The position numbers and the translations under genes are program-made. From NCBI RefSeq assembly GCF_035594125.1, contig NW_026973668.1, forward strand, positions 3,976,001 through 4,040,000: a stretch of DNA of 64,000 nucleotides, read 5' to 3'. Below are positions 1-9,659 of the stretch, one piece after another. A model generated the notes under the pieces. It saw nothing but the letters and a program-made list of their open reading frames with translations, did no database searches and was not told the origin of the DNA. Within the stretch, counting starts at the first letter, position 1. Each line of letters begins with the position of its first letter. This DNA comes from Scylla paramamosain (taxonomy: Eukaryota > Arthropoda > Malacostraca > Decapoda > Portunidae).

Positions 1-35
1 AACCTGTAGAGCTTAAGGTAGGGAGGGAGAGGAGG

Positions 36-86
36 GCATGTGAAATCTCCGCACCAGCAGAGGTGATTTGCCTTGAAAAATTAGAA
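36..86 (+). repeat. Diverged extra copy of the DIRS terminal repeat
   Basis: About 50 bases here align with the right terminal repeat of the neighbouring DIRS element (4807-4857) in the same orientation, at roughly 80 percent identity with small indels. Shared blocks include catg-gaaat, tccgc and aggtgattt. It therefore forms an inverted pair with the left terminal repeat at 129-179, with about 42 bases between. It may be the end of an older DIRS copy or part of the complex terminal structure of this family. The rest of 1-128 shows nothing else recognisable. Confidence 0.55.
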
Positions 87-128
87 GTACACTTCAACTG
101 ACCTACGGTAAGTCTCGTGTACTTTGTT

Positions 129-179
129 AATTTTACTTCGGCAAAATCACCTATCTGCTGGGCGGACATTTCCCATGAG
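129..179 (+). repeat. Left inverted terminal repeat of DIRS element
   Basis: These 51 bases are the reverse complement of 4807-4857 with a single mismatch (ctatctgctgg against the complement of cagcggatag). Identity stops sharply at both edges, so this is taken as the downstream end of the element in its own reading direction. Confidence 0.9.
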
Positions 180-472
180 GCTTTGAAGCCATGTGGATGA
201 CGAGGGAGGATGCAATAGTAGAGAGGAAAAGGAAATGCCCCACAAGAAACAGTACTATAACTATTATTCCATGGAAGGATCTTGTACATGAGACAATCAT
301 ACAATTGGTGTATAAAATAAGGTACATTGCATCCAACTTAATCCAATCTACAAACAATGTTGAAATATGGTAACAGTTCACATCATAAGGTAAACCTAAG
401 GTACTAGATACTAAATACTTAAAATATCCGTGTACTGCAACACTGGAGTGCAGCAACAAACCCAAATCATGT

Positions 473-1653
473 CTTATTCTAGCACTGCATCCTGAAAGAG
501 GTCAGAAGCAGCCACAATGTTCTTATTATAATATTTTGCAAAGGTAGATTCCCTAGACCAGCCCGCCTTAGCCATAATGCATGCGACAGGGACAGCCGCC
601 ACTCCAGCTTTTGAAGCTGCTGCTGGCCGCACACTACCAGCGGAAAACTTTGAGATTGTCTATGCCGAACATGCGGAGAATGGTCCTGACCCAACGGGCA
701 ATAGTGTCTTTGGAAACTGATTTGTGGGGTTTTATGAAGCTAATGAGGAGCCTGGCATCAGTGTGCATCTCATCCTGTCTAAGCTCTTTAGTCACATCAA
801 TGTACCTCAGGAGAGTGCTACAGACACATAATCGTGGATCCTTAGGGTAACGATGGAATGTGACCCTGTTGATGTTAAAATTTGGTCTGGATTGTTTAAG
901 AGTGCCCCCCAACTGTACTGAAATGGAGTGTTCATTAATGAGCATGTCTCTGATTAACAGTAGTTGTAAAGTTTGAATTCTGGCAGCTTGAGTTAAGGCC
1001 ATCATCATAACCAATTTTAGCGTTAATTCTTTAAGGGTTAATGCATGTAAGGGGAACATGGACCTTAGTTGCTCTAAGACAGGTTGGACGTCCCAAGTGT
1101 CAGTGTACCTGGGCTGAGGAGTTCTAAGATTGAAAACCCCTCTCATGAATCGGATGACCAAAGGGTGATTTCCTGCCCTGCATCCGTCCACCACAATGCC
1201 GAGAGAAGACAGGGCACCCCTCGCAGTGTTCACACACTCATAACCCACACCCCTGTCAAAGGTTTCCGTCAAAAAATTTACAATGTGACCTACAGTTGGA
1301 GAAGTGGGATCGACATTCCGTCTACCACAAAACAACGACCACCTCTGGACATGTGGGCGGTATTGCCTCTCAGTACCTGGTTTCCAGGAGGCAAGTATGA
1401 TGTCCGCAGCCGCCGGCGAAACTCCTCGTTTCTGCAAGTTTTCCCTGACAGAAGGCATGCCATGAGCCTCGTGTGGGACATGATGGGGTGTGGATCTGTT
1501 GTGGACGGGTGTGTTAGAACATTCCTCCTGTTCGTTATCAAACGTGGGAAGTCTATTAGCAACTGGAGCAGCATGCCCATCCAAAACTGGGATGGCCACA
1601 GAGGAACCACCATCCAGCCTCGTGCTTGCTCCGCACGTAACTTCTGAAGGCAC
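473..1653 (-). pseudogene. Tyrosine recombinase of DIRS element, frameshifted
   Basis: A 339-residue open frame (634-1653) has the layout of DIRS/Ngaro-type recombinases: an N-terminal core-binding domain around residues 85-150, then a catalytic domain with the first arginine in QAARIQTLQ (about R225). The frame starts on GTG; the first ATG is at 1458. It ends early at a TAG at 634. One base fewer in the TTTT run just before it would continue the frame through a region with the motif SVRPAAAS and then KAGWSRESTF with FAKYY, which supplies the expected catalytic tyrosine, to a stop near 473. The residue three before the SVR arginine is alanine-glycine where families carry histidine, so even the shifted reading lacks the canonical H-x-x-R. 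The frame overlaps the end of pol, as is usual in DIRS elements. Confidence 0.75.
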
Positions 1654-3345
1654 CTAGCAATTAATGAGAATGGGGGGAAAATGTAAGACAAATCAAAGTT
1701 TGACCAGTCCAAGGAAAAAGCATCAAAATATTTAGCCTCCGGATCTGGCAACCACGAACAGAATGTATTAACCTGTATGTTAAGCTTTGAGGCAAATAAA
1801 TCAATGGACGGTGTCCCAAAAACATTACACAAGGTAGTAAAAATGTGTGAGTCGAGTTTCCACTCATGTCTGTCATTAATCTTGCGAGAGGCTACATCAG
1901 CCAAGGTGTTGTCCTTCCCCGGTATGTGCGAGCATGTAACCCATGAGTCATGTTCCAGACACCAATCTCAAATCTGGGTAGCAACATCATTACAGGACTT
2001 GGACTTTGTGCCTCCCATTTCATTGACATAGTTTATGGCAGTGGTATTATCACAAAAAACTCTAACATGTCTACCTTCCAGCTCATGTTCAAATGCTTGC
2101 AAAGAGAATAGAATGGCTTTCATCTCCAGGATGTTAATGTGAAGCTCCTTTTCATCCAGGGACCAAGTACCACTTGTAATCTGACACCCCAAATGACCCC
2201 CCCAACCAAGGCTGGAGGCATCAGTAAATAAATCGATGTCAGTACCTGGCCTAAAAATGTGTCTGTGGTGTCTGTCCACATTGTCTAACCACCAGGAAAG
2301 GTCTAGTTTCATGTCTGCAGTAATATTCAAAGGCCTGTCAAAATTACCATACTCCTGTTTCAAAGCGGCAATTTTTCCCCCCTCCAACTTCCTGTAGTGA
2401 AGTTTACCTAACTCCACTGCTGGGATCGCAGCCACCATGAGGCCGATCACCCTGGCCACCTCTCGAATGGGGGCAACATCTTTACACAAAAGTTCTGCAC
2501 ATCCTTGGCGAATTTTGATTAGTCTACGCTCAGGTAAAGAGGCAGTCATGAACTTGGTGTTAATAACATTGCCTAGGTATTCAATACATTGTGTGGGGGT
2601 GAGAACAGACTTCTCCATATTGATACAAAAGCCTAACCTCTGCAACAGAGAAATGGTGGCCTGAATCGCCTGAAGACATCCTGAGTAAGAGTTACTGCAA
2701 ATTAATGTGTCATCTATAAAGCTGGTGATAGTGTATCCTTCCTGCCTTAGAGTAGCAAATACTGGCTTCATCAGTTTGGTGAAAAGCCGAGGTCCCTCAG
2801 AAATGCCATTAGGGAGGCAGGTGAATTGATAGATAACACCTTGCCATGTAAAACATAAAAATCGTTGTTGCTCATCTGCAACCCTAACAGAATAATAAGC
2901 ATGCCTGAGATCGACAGAAGCCAAAAAATCACCCTGGTTGATGAGCCTGATGGCCTGTTCAAAATTTTCCATTTTAAAATGTTTATATGGCATGTATTTG
3001 TTTAACCTCTCCAAGTTAAGAACCAGGCGAAATTCCCCGTTTTTCTTTTCTCGCAAAAAAATAGGAGAGATAACCTGCTGAGTTTGTTTGTGTGTGACTT
3101 TAATGACTTTAAGCTGTATAAGTTTTTTGATCTCTCCAGAAATTATCCCCTGTTGCACAGTGTTGAACCTGTATTCCAAATCATTAAAAAATAAAGGATG
3201 AACACTATCGACATCAATATCAAGGTGGCAGTGCTGAACAATATCCAAAATGACAGGGTCACTGGTAATTTTACGCCACTCATGCAGGAAAGAGTGTAGT
3301 CTGCCAGCTTCAAAACATGCACTTGCCTGTAAGTTTACTGGGGCT
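1290..3345 (-). pseudogene. DIRS reverse transcriptase/RNase H polyprotein with one in-frame TGA
   Basis: The 426-residue frame 1968-3248 carries an RT with the DIRS signature FIDD (IDD near residue 178) in place of the usual YxDD, followed by RNase H with DLFTDASSLGWGG (about 337-350), a glutamate in NILEMKA and the CDNTTAINYVNEMGG motif. Its frame is open upstream past 3345, overlapping the end of gag; the nominal first codon at 3248 is TTG, so the true start lies upstream or needs frameshifting. A TGA at 1968-1970 interrupts the frame. The same frame then continues without further stops to 1290, through the ADVASRK motif and the region IDLFASKLN, SWLPDPEA and FPPFSLI that follows RNase H in DIRS pol proteins. 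The stop falls where a tryptophan is expected, so TGG to TGA is the simplest explanation. Confidence 0.82.
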
Positions 3346-4546
3346 GCCTGCTGCGGCCGCCCCGTCCCTTGGAGTTTTTTGGCTCCACATCCTGACGAGT
3401 GGAAGGCAGTCGTGGGGCAGCCCTGGAGCCATATCCCTGTTGCCCGTAGGGTTGGAACCTGGCGTAATATCCCCTACTAGCAGGCTTGTTCCAATATCCA
3501 CCAGGGCGTTTACCTGCGAACTTGCTAGTAAAGGCAGGCTTTTTCTGCGAGAACTTACTCCGCAGTTTCTCCGCTTCCTCAATTTGTCTGGCAGACTGGG
3601 GCACATCGTCACCGAACAGAAAGCGAGTAATTGGCACCTTATCTGAACAAAGATGAGCATATTTATAGTTTATCTCGCGTTTCATGACAAAACGCCTGGC
3701 CAAATTGTTCCTGTGATTGGCATTGCCTAGCAATGCCAATGCACCATTTAGCATGCTCACCTCATGTGCCAACTTGGGGTTACCTTCCTGTTCAGCCAAA
3801 TCATCCAGTGCCACTAAGGATTTGGTGATAATGGTTGAAGCCCGCAGGATGTCCTTATTTACCTCCTTCAAGCGGAAGTCTGTCTTCCTGGCATCCAGCT
3901 TCAGGGCCTCCAACACCTGTGGGTTGCATTCCACTGGCGCAAGAGCATGGCAGTTATTAGGCCTCTTGACAACATCGTCCTCACACATGGCCTTGTAGTC
4001 CTCCTCTCTCATACCTTTATCAAAGAGAAAGTTTACCATCTCTGCCACTCTATTGTCAATGTCAGCAACCACCGTGTCAGAAGGACCAAAGGCCTTAGTG
4101 CCCTGAATTAAGGTGCTGTCAGCAGGGGCGGCAGGCATCGACACTGCCTCATCCTCACTCATCCTGGCCGAGAAACCAGAAAAAGTGGCAGAACAAGGAG
4201 GCGACAAACCCCAGCCCCCCAGAGTACTGTCCTCCACAGTCACCTGCGCCGACCCAGTAGGGGGTGGTAGTTGCCGTCTGTCTGCCTTCAAGGCCTCCAC
4301 TTCACCCCGCAAATCAGCCAAGGCGTCCAACACAACTGACCAAGGGGGAGGAGCAGGAGAAGTGCCGCGGGAACCACGTGCGTCAGCACTGTTACGTAAT
4401 CTCACGCAACCATGCCTCCCACTCAAGCGACGAGATGAATGATCCCTGTGCCTGTCGTCGTCATCTTGAGGGCGAACAGTGGACACAGGTGGGGCAGGAG
4501 GGGAAGGGGATCGAGAGGCAGAGGACGCTTCACCAGACTCCGACAT
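3335..4546 (-). CDS. Gag-like protein of DIRS element
   Basis: An open frame of about 403 residues from the ATG at 4546 (the frame also extends 15 codons upstream through GTG). It starts with a serine/proline-rich stretch and an acidic-basic segment (DDDDRHRDHSS). The middle is helical with the conserved-looking RNNLARRFVMKREINYKYAHL, and the tail is rich in lysine, glycine, tyrosine and arginine, suitable for RNA binding. There is no CCHC zinc knuckle, as is common for DIRS gag. It is the first ORF of the element, just inside the right terminal repeat, with pol overlapping its end in another frame. The function is inferred from position and composition rather than from a catalytic motif. Confidence 0.7.
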   Translation of the reverse strand: MSESGEASSASRSPSPPAPPVSTVRPQDDDDRHRDHSSRRLSGRHGCVRLRNSADARGSRGTSPAPPPWSVVLDALADLRGEVEALKADRRQLPPPTGSAQVTVEDSTLGGWGLSPPCSATFSGFSARMSEDEAVSMPAAPADSTLIQGTKAFGPSDTVVADIDNRVAEMVNFLFDKGMREEDYKAMCEDDVVKRPNNCHALAPVECNPQVLEALKLDARKTDFRLKEVNKDILRASTIITKSLVALDDLAEQEGNPKLAHEVSMLNGALALLGNANHRNNLARRFVMKREINYKYAHLCSDKVPITRFLFGDDVPQSARQIEEAEKLRSKFSQKKPAFTSKFAGKRPGGYWNKPASRGYYARFQPYGQQGYGSRAAPRLPSTRQDVEPKNSKGRGGRSRQPQ

Positions 4547-4806
4547 GGCTGCCGCACTGCGATAAGGAGAACAAAGCCGTAAGCTTCCCACACAGTTCCA
4601 TCGTCAGTGGAGACCGATATACCAATAATACAACTCGCCCCAAAAACGGGTAACGAAGTTGAAGGCACTGTACCTGCGTAACAAGTATCGTGGCCTTATC
4701 TGAAAGAAAACAGCAAAAACTTGGGAGTCCGTATGACCCAGAATGACCGTGTCTGCCCGACGCGGCGATCAGCAAACAACTGCCGGCAGCGCGTGGCGCA
4801 CTCTCT

Positions 4807-4857
4807 CTCATGGGAAATGTCCGCCCAGCGGATAGGTGATTTTGCCGAAGTAAAATT
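4807..4857 (-). repeat. Right inverted terminal repeat of DIRS element
   Basis: Reverse complement of 129-179 with one mismatch over 51 bases. It lies upstream of the gag-like ORF and so marks the 5' end of the element in its own direction. Confidence 0.9.
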
Positions 4858-5022
4858 CTATAAAGAGCTAAGCAAAAATGAAGGAGTTACTGCTTATTTT
4901 CTTGCCCTCTCTTTGTCACTTAGATTGACATGGAACATATAGATGCATCCATCTTGGTTTTCATTTTGGCAAAAAATATATAAATAAATAATCAATTAAT
5001 TAATTATTTAATTAATTAATTA

Positions 5023-5027
<5 letters not shown>

Positions 5028-5113
<86 letters not shown>
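5028..5113. repeat. (AAT)n/(ATT)n trinucleotide array
   Basis: A run of about a dozen aat units followed directly by about a dozen att units, so the array is self-complementary about its centre. The AT-rich sequence either side (4858-5027 and 5114-5547) shows no gene or element that I recognise. Confidence 0.9.
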
Positions 5114-5547
5114 GTTGTTGTAATGAAAAAAGCTGTATCATGTTCACTGGTATCTTGAGGCAAATTGTTCTGATGGAGAAGCTTCACCTTGATCCTGCGC
5201 ACTTATCTGTTAGCAAGAGTCACAGGAAGAGGGAGGATGTTTATAATTGCCACTCATTTTTCTACCATGCTTCCTCTCTTTAGACCTTGTGCTCCCACTC
5301 AATTTTGTCACTACATACTATGTAAAAGCACTATCATGTTAAATGTGTTAAGGCACAATACGAAGCTAAAATGTTGTTCACTGAATGAAACTAGCTATGA
5401 ATGTGATATTCCTCTTGGCAGTCTTTGACCTAATGCTCCTTCTGGGGGATAAGGTTTGCAAGAATATGGTGCTTGCTCAAATCAGACATGATTATCCTCA
5501 CTGTTCTGTTTGGCACACTGATGATAATAGGAATGTCCATAATGGAT

Positions 5548-7440
5548 TTAATAATAATAATAATAAACGGTTTATTATTTAGGCAGTTAACAAACTGAAA
5601 ATGTACATAGGGGATGGGGAAAACCCTAACATTAATCCTAAAGGTAAGTCTAATCTAGGAGGGAAATACTATTGATTGATGGCTCGCACCATGGTGGGGA
5701 TCGCACTGAGTCTGTACCGGTCCGTGCGCGGCACCTTTAGGTGCGTTATCTTGTTGTGGTGTCTGGTGGCACGGATCAGGCGAGGCGCGTCAGGCGGCAG
5801 CCTGTTTCTGAGACATGGATGATGCAGTAGTCCCCTTCCAAACTTCTCCAGAGCCTCTTGGTGCCTGGTGGATAGTCTGGACAGACTCCGGGTGGTCAGG
5901 GCTTCTTCATAGGTGGTGTATGCAGGGCCAAGGATGACCCTGCACGTCCTTTTCTGCACACTCTCTAGCTGTAGCTGTTGAGTGTGTGTGAGGGAGGAGG
6001 GCCATGCTGGGGAGGCGTACATGAGTTTGGGGAGGATGAAGGTGAGGTACACCCCCCCTTAACTCATCTGTCGGCGTCCCCAGCGACCTGAGTCTGCGCA
6101 GCATGTACAGCCTGTAAGTAGCTGATCTTACGGTGCTGGCGACATGTTGTTTCCAGGTCAGCTGGTTGTCCACCGTGACTCTGAGAAGCTTGGCACATTG
6201 GACCACCTGGAGGGAGTGAAGGCCCACTGTGAGCTGGGGAGGGGGCACTGGTACAGATGAGGTACAGAAATGCATCACCACAGTTTTGCTGTGGTTGATG
6301 GTCATCCTGCTCTCCTCCGTCCAGGTCTGCAGTCGCTCCAGAATTGCTTGCAGTGGCGAGTAGTCTGGGTTCTTGGTGGAAACTGGGACGCCCACGGTGC
6401 AGTCGTCCACATATTTCCAGCGAGGGGGGGTGTCAGTGAGGGCGTCGTTAATGAGGAGGAGGAAGCATAGAGGACCCATCTTGGTCCCCTGGAGGACCCC
6501 ACATGCCAGCTGTTGGAAATTAGAGACAGAGCCCTGATAGCGAACGGCCTGACACCTCCCTGTGAGGAAGTCGGCTAGCCACGCTATCAGGTTAGGAGAG
6601 AGACCCAGACTTACTGCCTTGCTGATGACAACAGTGTGATCAACAAGATCAAAGGCTTTTTTGTAGTCCACAAAAGCAACAGCTAGAGAGGTGTTTCGCT
6701 TGTCCAGGTGGCTGTGGATGAATTCAAGGAAGCTGGTCAGGTAATGGGAGGTGGAGGTGGCTTTAATATTTCTAAATTGTCTGATATCCACGGTATTACA
6801 AATTTTGATGTAGGCCCAGTCATATACAAAATCTTCACAAATAAGGCTAGGGATGGGGGTGATAGAGACTGGCCTGAGGTCATTGAGTGACTGTGGACTG
6901 GAAGTTTTGGGGATAGGGGTGACGTATGATGTCTTCCAGTCCGCGGGGCAAGAGTGTTGGGAGAGTGAGGCGTTTATTATGGAGCATAGCGGTGTTGCTA
7001 GCTCTACAGCAAATTCCTTGTAAATTTTTATAGGAAGGTCAGTGGGTGTGGTGGATCTTGGTTTGAATTTGAGTATTCTCTTAAAAACATCCACCGCCTG
7101 GACACTGGGAGGATGGGAGGGAGCAGGAAGATAGGCAGGAAGCGGAGTGGTGTGGAGGGGAGGAAAGGTTTGACAGATAGCAGCAAAGTGATCGTTTATC
7201 TCCTGAGCCGTGAGATTAGCAGGAAGGTGTGAGGTGCAAGGAAGAGATGAAGTGTGCTTTTGTAGGCCACACAAAGCTTTGATCTTAGTGTACCACTGTC
7301 TGTTGTTGGTCAGCTTGAGGTGGTGTATCTTGTCTGGGTAATAGCTTGCCTTGGATTTCTGCCAGTCCTTGTGCACAAGTTGCTGAATTGTTTCCTCATC
7401 TTGGGGGATGAAGCTCATGGAAGATTGTCTTCACCTCTTG
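5548..7440 (-). pseudogene. LINE family E reverse transcriptase, 5'-truncated and frameshifted
   Basis: A 503-residue frame (5907-7418) has the RT blocks in order: WKTSYVTPIPK (about 161-171), LRPVSITP, AFVDYKKAFD with the first catalytic aspartate near 251, GVLQGTKMGPL (about 307-317) and KYVDDCT with YVDD near 336-339. A second frame (5669-6052) supplies the C-terminal region, including PKLMYASPAW and the terminal basic segment. The two join at a run of seven C at 6052-6058, where one extra base explains the shift. No endonuclease domain is present, so the copy is 5'-truncated. Its 3' end carries a (TTA)n tail (complement at about 5548-5566). The VDDCT form and lack of an A tail separate it from families A and B below. 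It belongs broadly to the jockey/CR1 side of non-LTR elements. Confidence 0.82.
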
Positions 7441-8259
7441 TCTTCCAGTGATGCTTTGCTACTCTTGATATATTCAATGTACTCTTCTCTTGAAATACTG
7501 CACATGACTCATTATTTCATTGCCATACACATGCAGATAATTTCAGCAATCTCTGTTGCAGATTTTCTTTGTTTCAAACAGGTCTTTGTATTTACTATTT
7601 CATCTAATTTGTTGTTTGTATTGAAACTGGATATAAGCATCTGCATGTGGTCACAAAAATTCCTCTGCCATAGCTCAAAGTTCACAGAATGATATATATC
7701 AGCAGACTGCTTGATGACTGCTACTGCTCAGTCTCATACCACACACATCGCTTCACTGCCACTTGTTGGTGTGCTTTAGAACTAGCATCAGAACTTTTTA
7801 TACCACCTCATACATAGCCACAGACTTAGCATCTCAGCAGCTGTGCTAGTCTTCATCTGCAATAAGTTCTCATACATAGCAAGTTTACATGTAACAGATT
7901 TGCATGCTATTGAACCTTTTCCCATATTCATATCTAATGAGCATTGTTGAAATTTAACCCTTCTTTACCAGTGAAATACCATATTAATTCACAGAAATTA
8001 TTTTTGAAGAGCTGATGAATTACCCCTGTAAATCATGCTTAATTGACTATACACGGGGCTTCATTTTATGGGTTTGTATAATTTTTATGACTTGTAATGA
8101 CAAACTGACAAATTGGCATCTTATCACAAGTTGAATTTCAAGATGATGGTGGTGGTTTGTGGTGTGGGTAGTGATGCCATACAGTGTGTAACTGACACAT
8201 GTTGTAGCATGTTTTCCTTATCTCTGTCCAACAGTGAGTCCAAGTGTGAAGTGATTCTT
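7441..8259. other. AT-rich sequence with no recognised feature
   Basis: I see no RT block, terminal repeat, splice-flanked exon or RNA gene here. A 94-residue open frame on + at 7408-7692 has no recognisable motif and starts inside the LINE E 5' region. Confidence 0.5.
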
Positions 8260-9495
8260 GAAATTGAGTGAAAAGAGGGTGAGAGAAAGAAGAAAGTCTT
8301 GTGCAGTGAAGCTGCAGAAGGAGGGGAGGCATGCAGTTAGCAAGATCAAAAGAGTAATTAGCATGAAAATAATGGTAGAAGATAGCAAGAGATGATCGAG
8401 AGGTTTAAGTTAGAGGAGAGGAGTTGATAAGACAAAAAAGCTTGATTCCACTCTGTCTAAAAGAGTGATATGAGTGGAAACCCCAATACATGCAAAGCAT
8501 ACTCCATACATGGACAGATAAGGCCCCTGTACAGAGTTAACAGCTGGGGGGGGGTTAGAAAACTGGCAGAGACACCTCAGAACATTTAACTTCATAGAAT
8601 CTGTCTTAGCTAGAGATGAGATGTGAAGTTTTCAGATTAGATTATAAGTAAAGGAAAGATGAAGAATGTTCACTGTAGAAGAGGGGGACAGTTGAGTGTT
8701 ATTAAAGAAGAGGAGATAGTTATCTGGAAGGTTATGTCAAGTTGATAGATGTAGGAATTGAATTTTTTGAGGCATTGAACAATACTAAGTTTGCTCTATC
8801 CCAATCAGAAATTTTAGAGAGATCAGAAGTCAGTTGTTCTGTGGCTTCCTTGGGTGAACTGTTTACTTCTGGAAGGGTTGGAGGTGTATGAAAAGATGAG
8901 AAAAAGAGCAGGATGGTATCATCAGTGTAGGAGTGGATAGGACAAGAAGTTTGGTTTAGATCATTGCTGAAGGATTGGAAGAGATTGGGTGACAGAACAG
9001 AACCCTGAGGAACACCACTGTTAATAGATTTAGAAGAACAGTGACCATCTACCACATCAGCAATAGAATGGTCCGAAAGGAAACTTGGGAAGAAGTTATA
9101 GAGAAATAAGATAGAAACTGTAGGAAGCTAGTTTGGAAATCAAAGCTTTGTGCCAGACTCTTTCAATAGCTTTTGATATATCTAAGGCAACAGCAAAAGT
9201 TTCACCAAAATCTCTAAAATAGGATGATGAAGATTCAGTAAGCAAAGCCAAAATATCACCAGTAGAGCGGCCTCAATGGAACCTATAATGGCGATCAGAT
9301 AGAAGGTTGTGAAGTGATAGATGTTTGAACATCTTCCAGTTGAGGATAGATTCAAAAACTTTAGATAGGCAGAAAATTAAAGCAATAGAATGGTTGCCCT
9401 TTTTTAGGAACAGGTTGAATGTAGGCAAACTTCCAACAAGAAGGAAAGATAGATGTTGATATACATATTTGATAGTTTGACTATTCAAGGTGCAA
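8260..9495 (-). pseudogene. Decayed LINE family B copy
   Basis: Scattered frames match the intact family B protein at 21610-24570 in order: [14 protein letters not shown] near 9420, [11 protein letters not shown] near 9010, HSYTDDT near 8930, [21 protein letters not shown] near 8770, and [18 protein letters not shown] near 8270. Both ends are truncated relative to the full element, and many substitutions and short indels separate the blocks. This is the most diverged B copy in the window and presumably the oldest. Confidence 0.8.
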
Positions 9496-9659
9496 GTACA
9501 AAAAAAGAAAAAAAGATAAAGATAAAGAAAATGCCAGCCTTAGGGAAATAATAAACTGTCAGATAGGAGAAAAGAAAGAAACTAGCTAAAACAGTTGTTA
9601 AAAGTATTTAAAAGAAAAATTTGGTAAGAGACACTTTAAAAAAAAAGCATGTGGTAGTC

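Larger units (their letters stand above)
129..4857 (-). mobile_element. DIRS-like tyrosine-recombinase retrotransposon, nearly complete
   Basis: The element is bounded by inverted terminal repeats and carries, in - strand order, a gag-like ORF, a reverse transcriptase/RNase H ORF with the DIRS-type region after RNase H, and an overlapping tyrosine recombinase ORF. DIRS elements integrate as circular DNA through the recombinase rather than a DDE integrase, so inverted ends and no target duplication are expected, and that is what is seen. The copy is damaged at only a few places: a TGA in pol and a frameshift in the recombinase. It is therefore a fairly recent insertion that is probably no longer autonomous. 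I did not resolve the internal complementary region typical of DIRS1. Confidence 0.88.

Noticed and set aside
1084..1647. 187-residue open frame on the + strand inside the DIRS element
   Set aside because: It lies opposite the recombinase, where the - strand frame has family motifs; the + product has none.
5189..5260. A possible small exon with MEKLHLDPAHL-type translation
   Set aside because: Splice sites are weak and I recognise no family; not enough to call.
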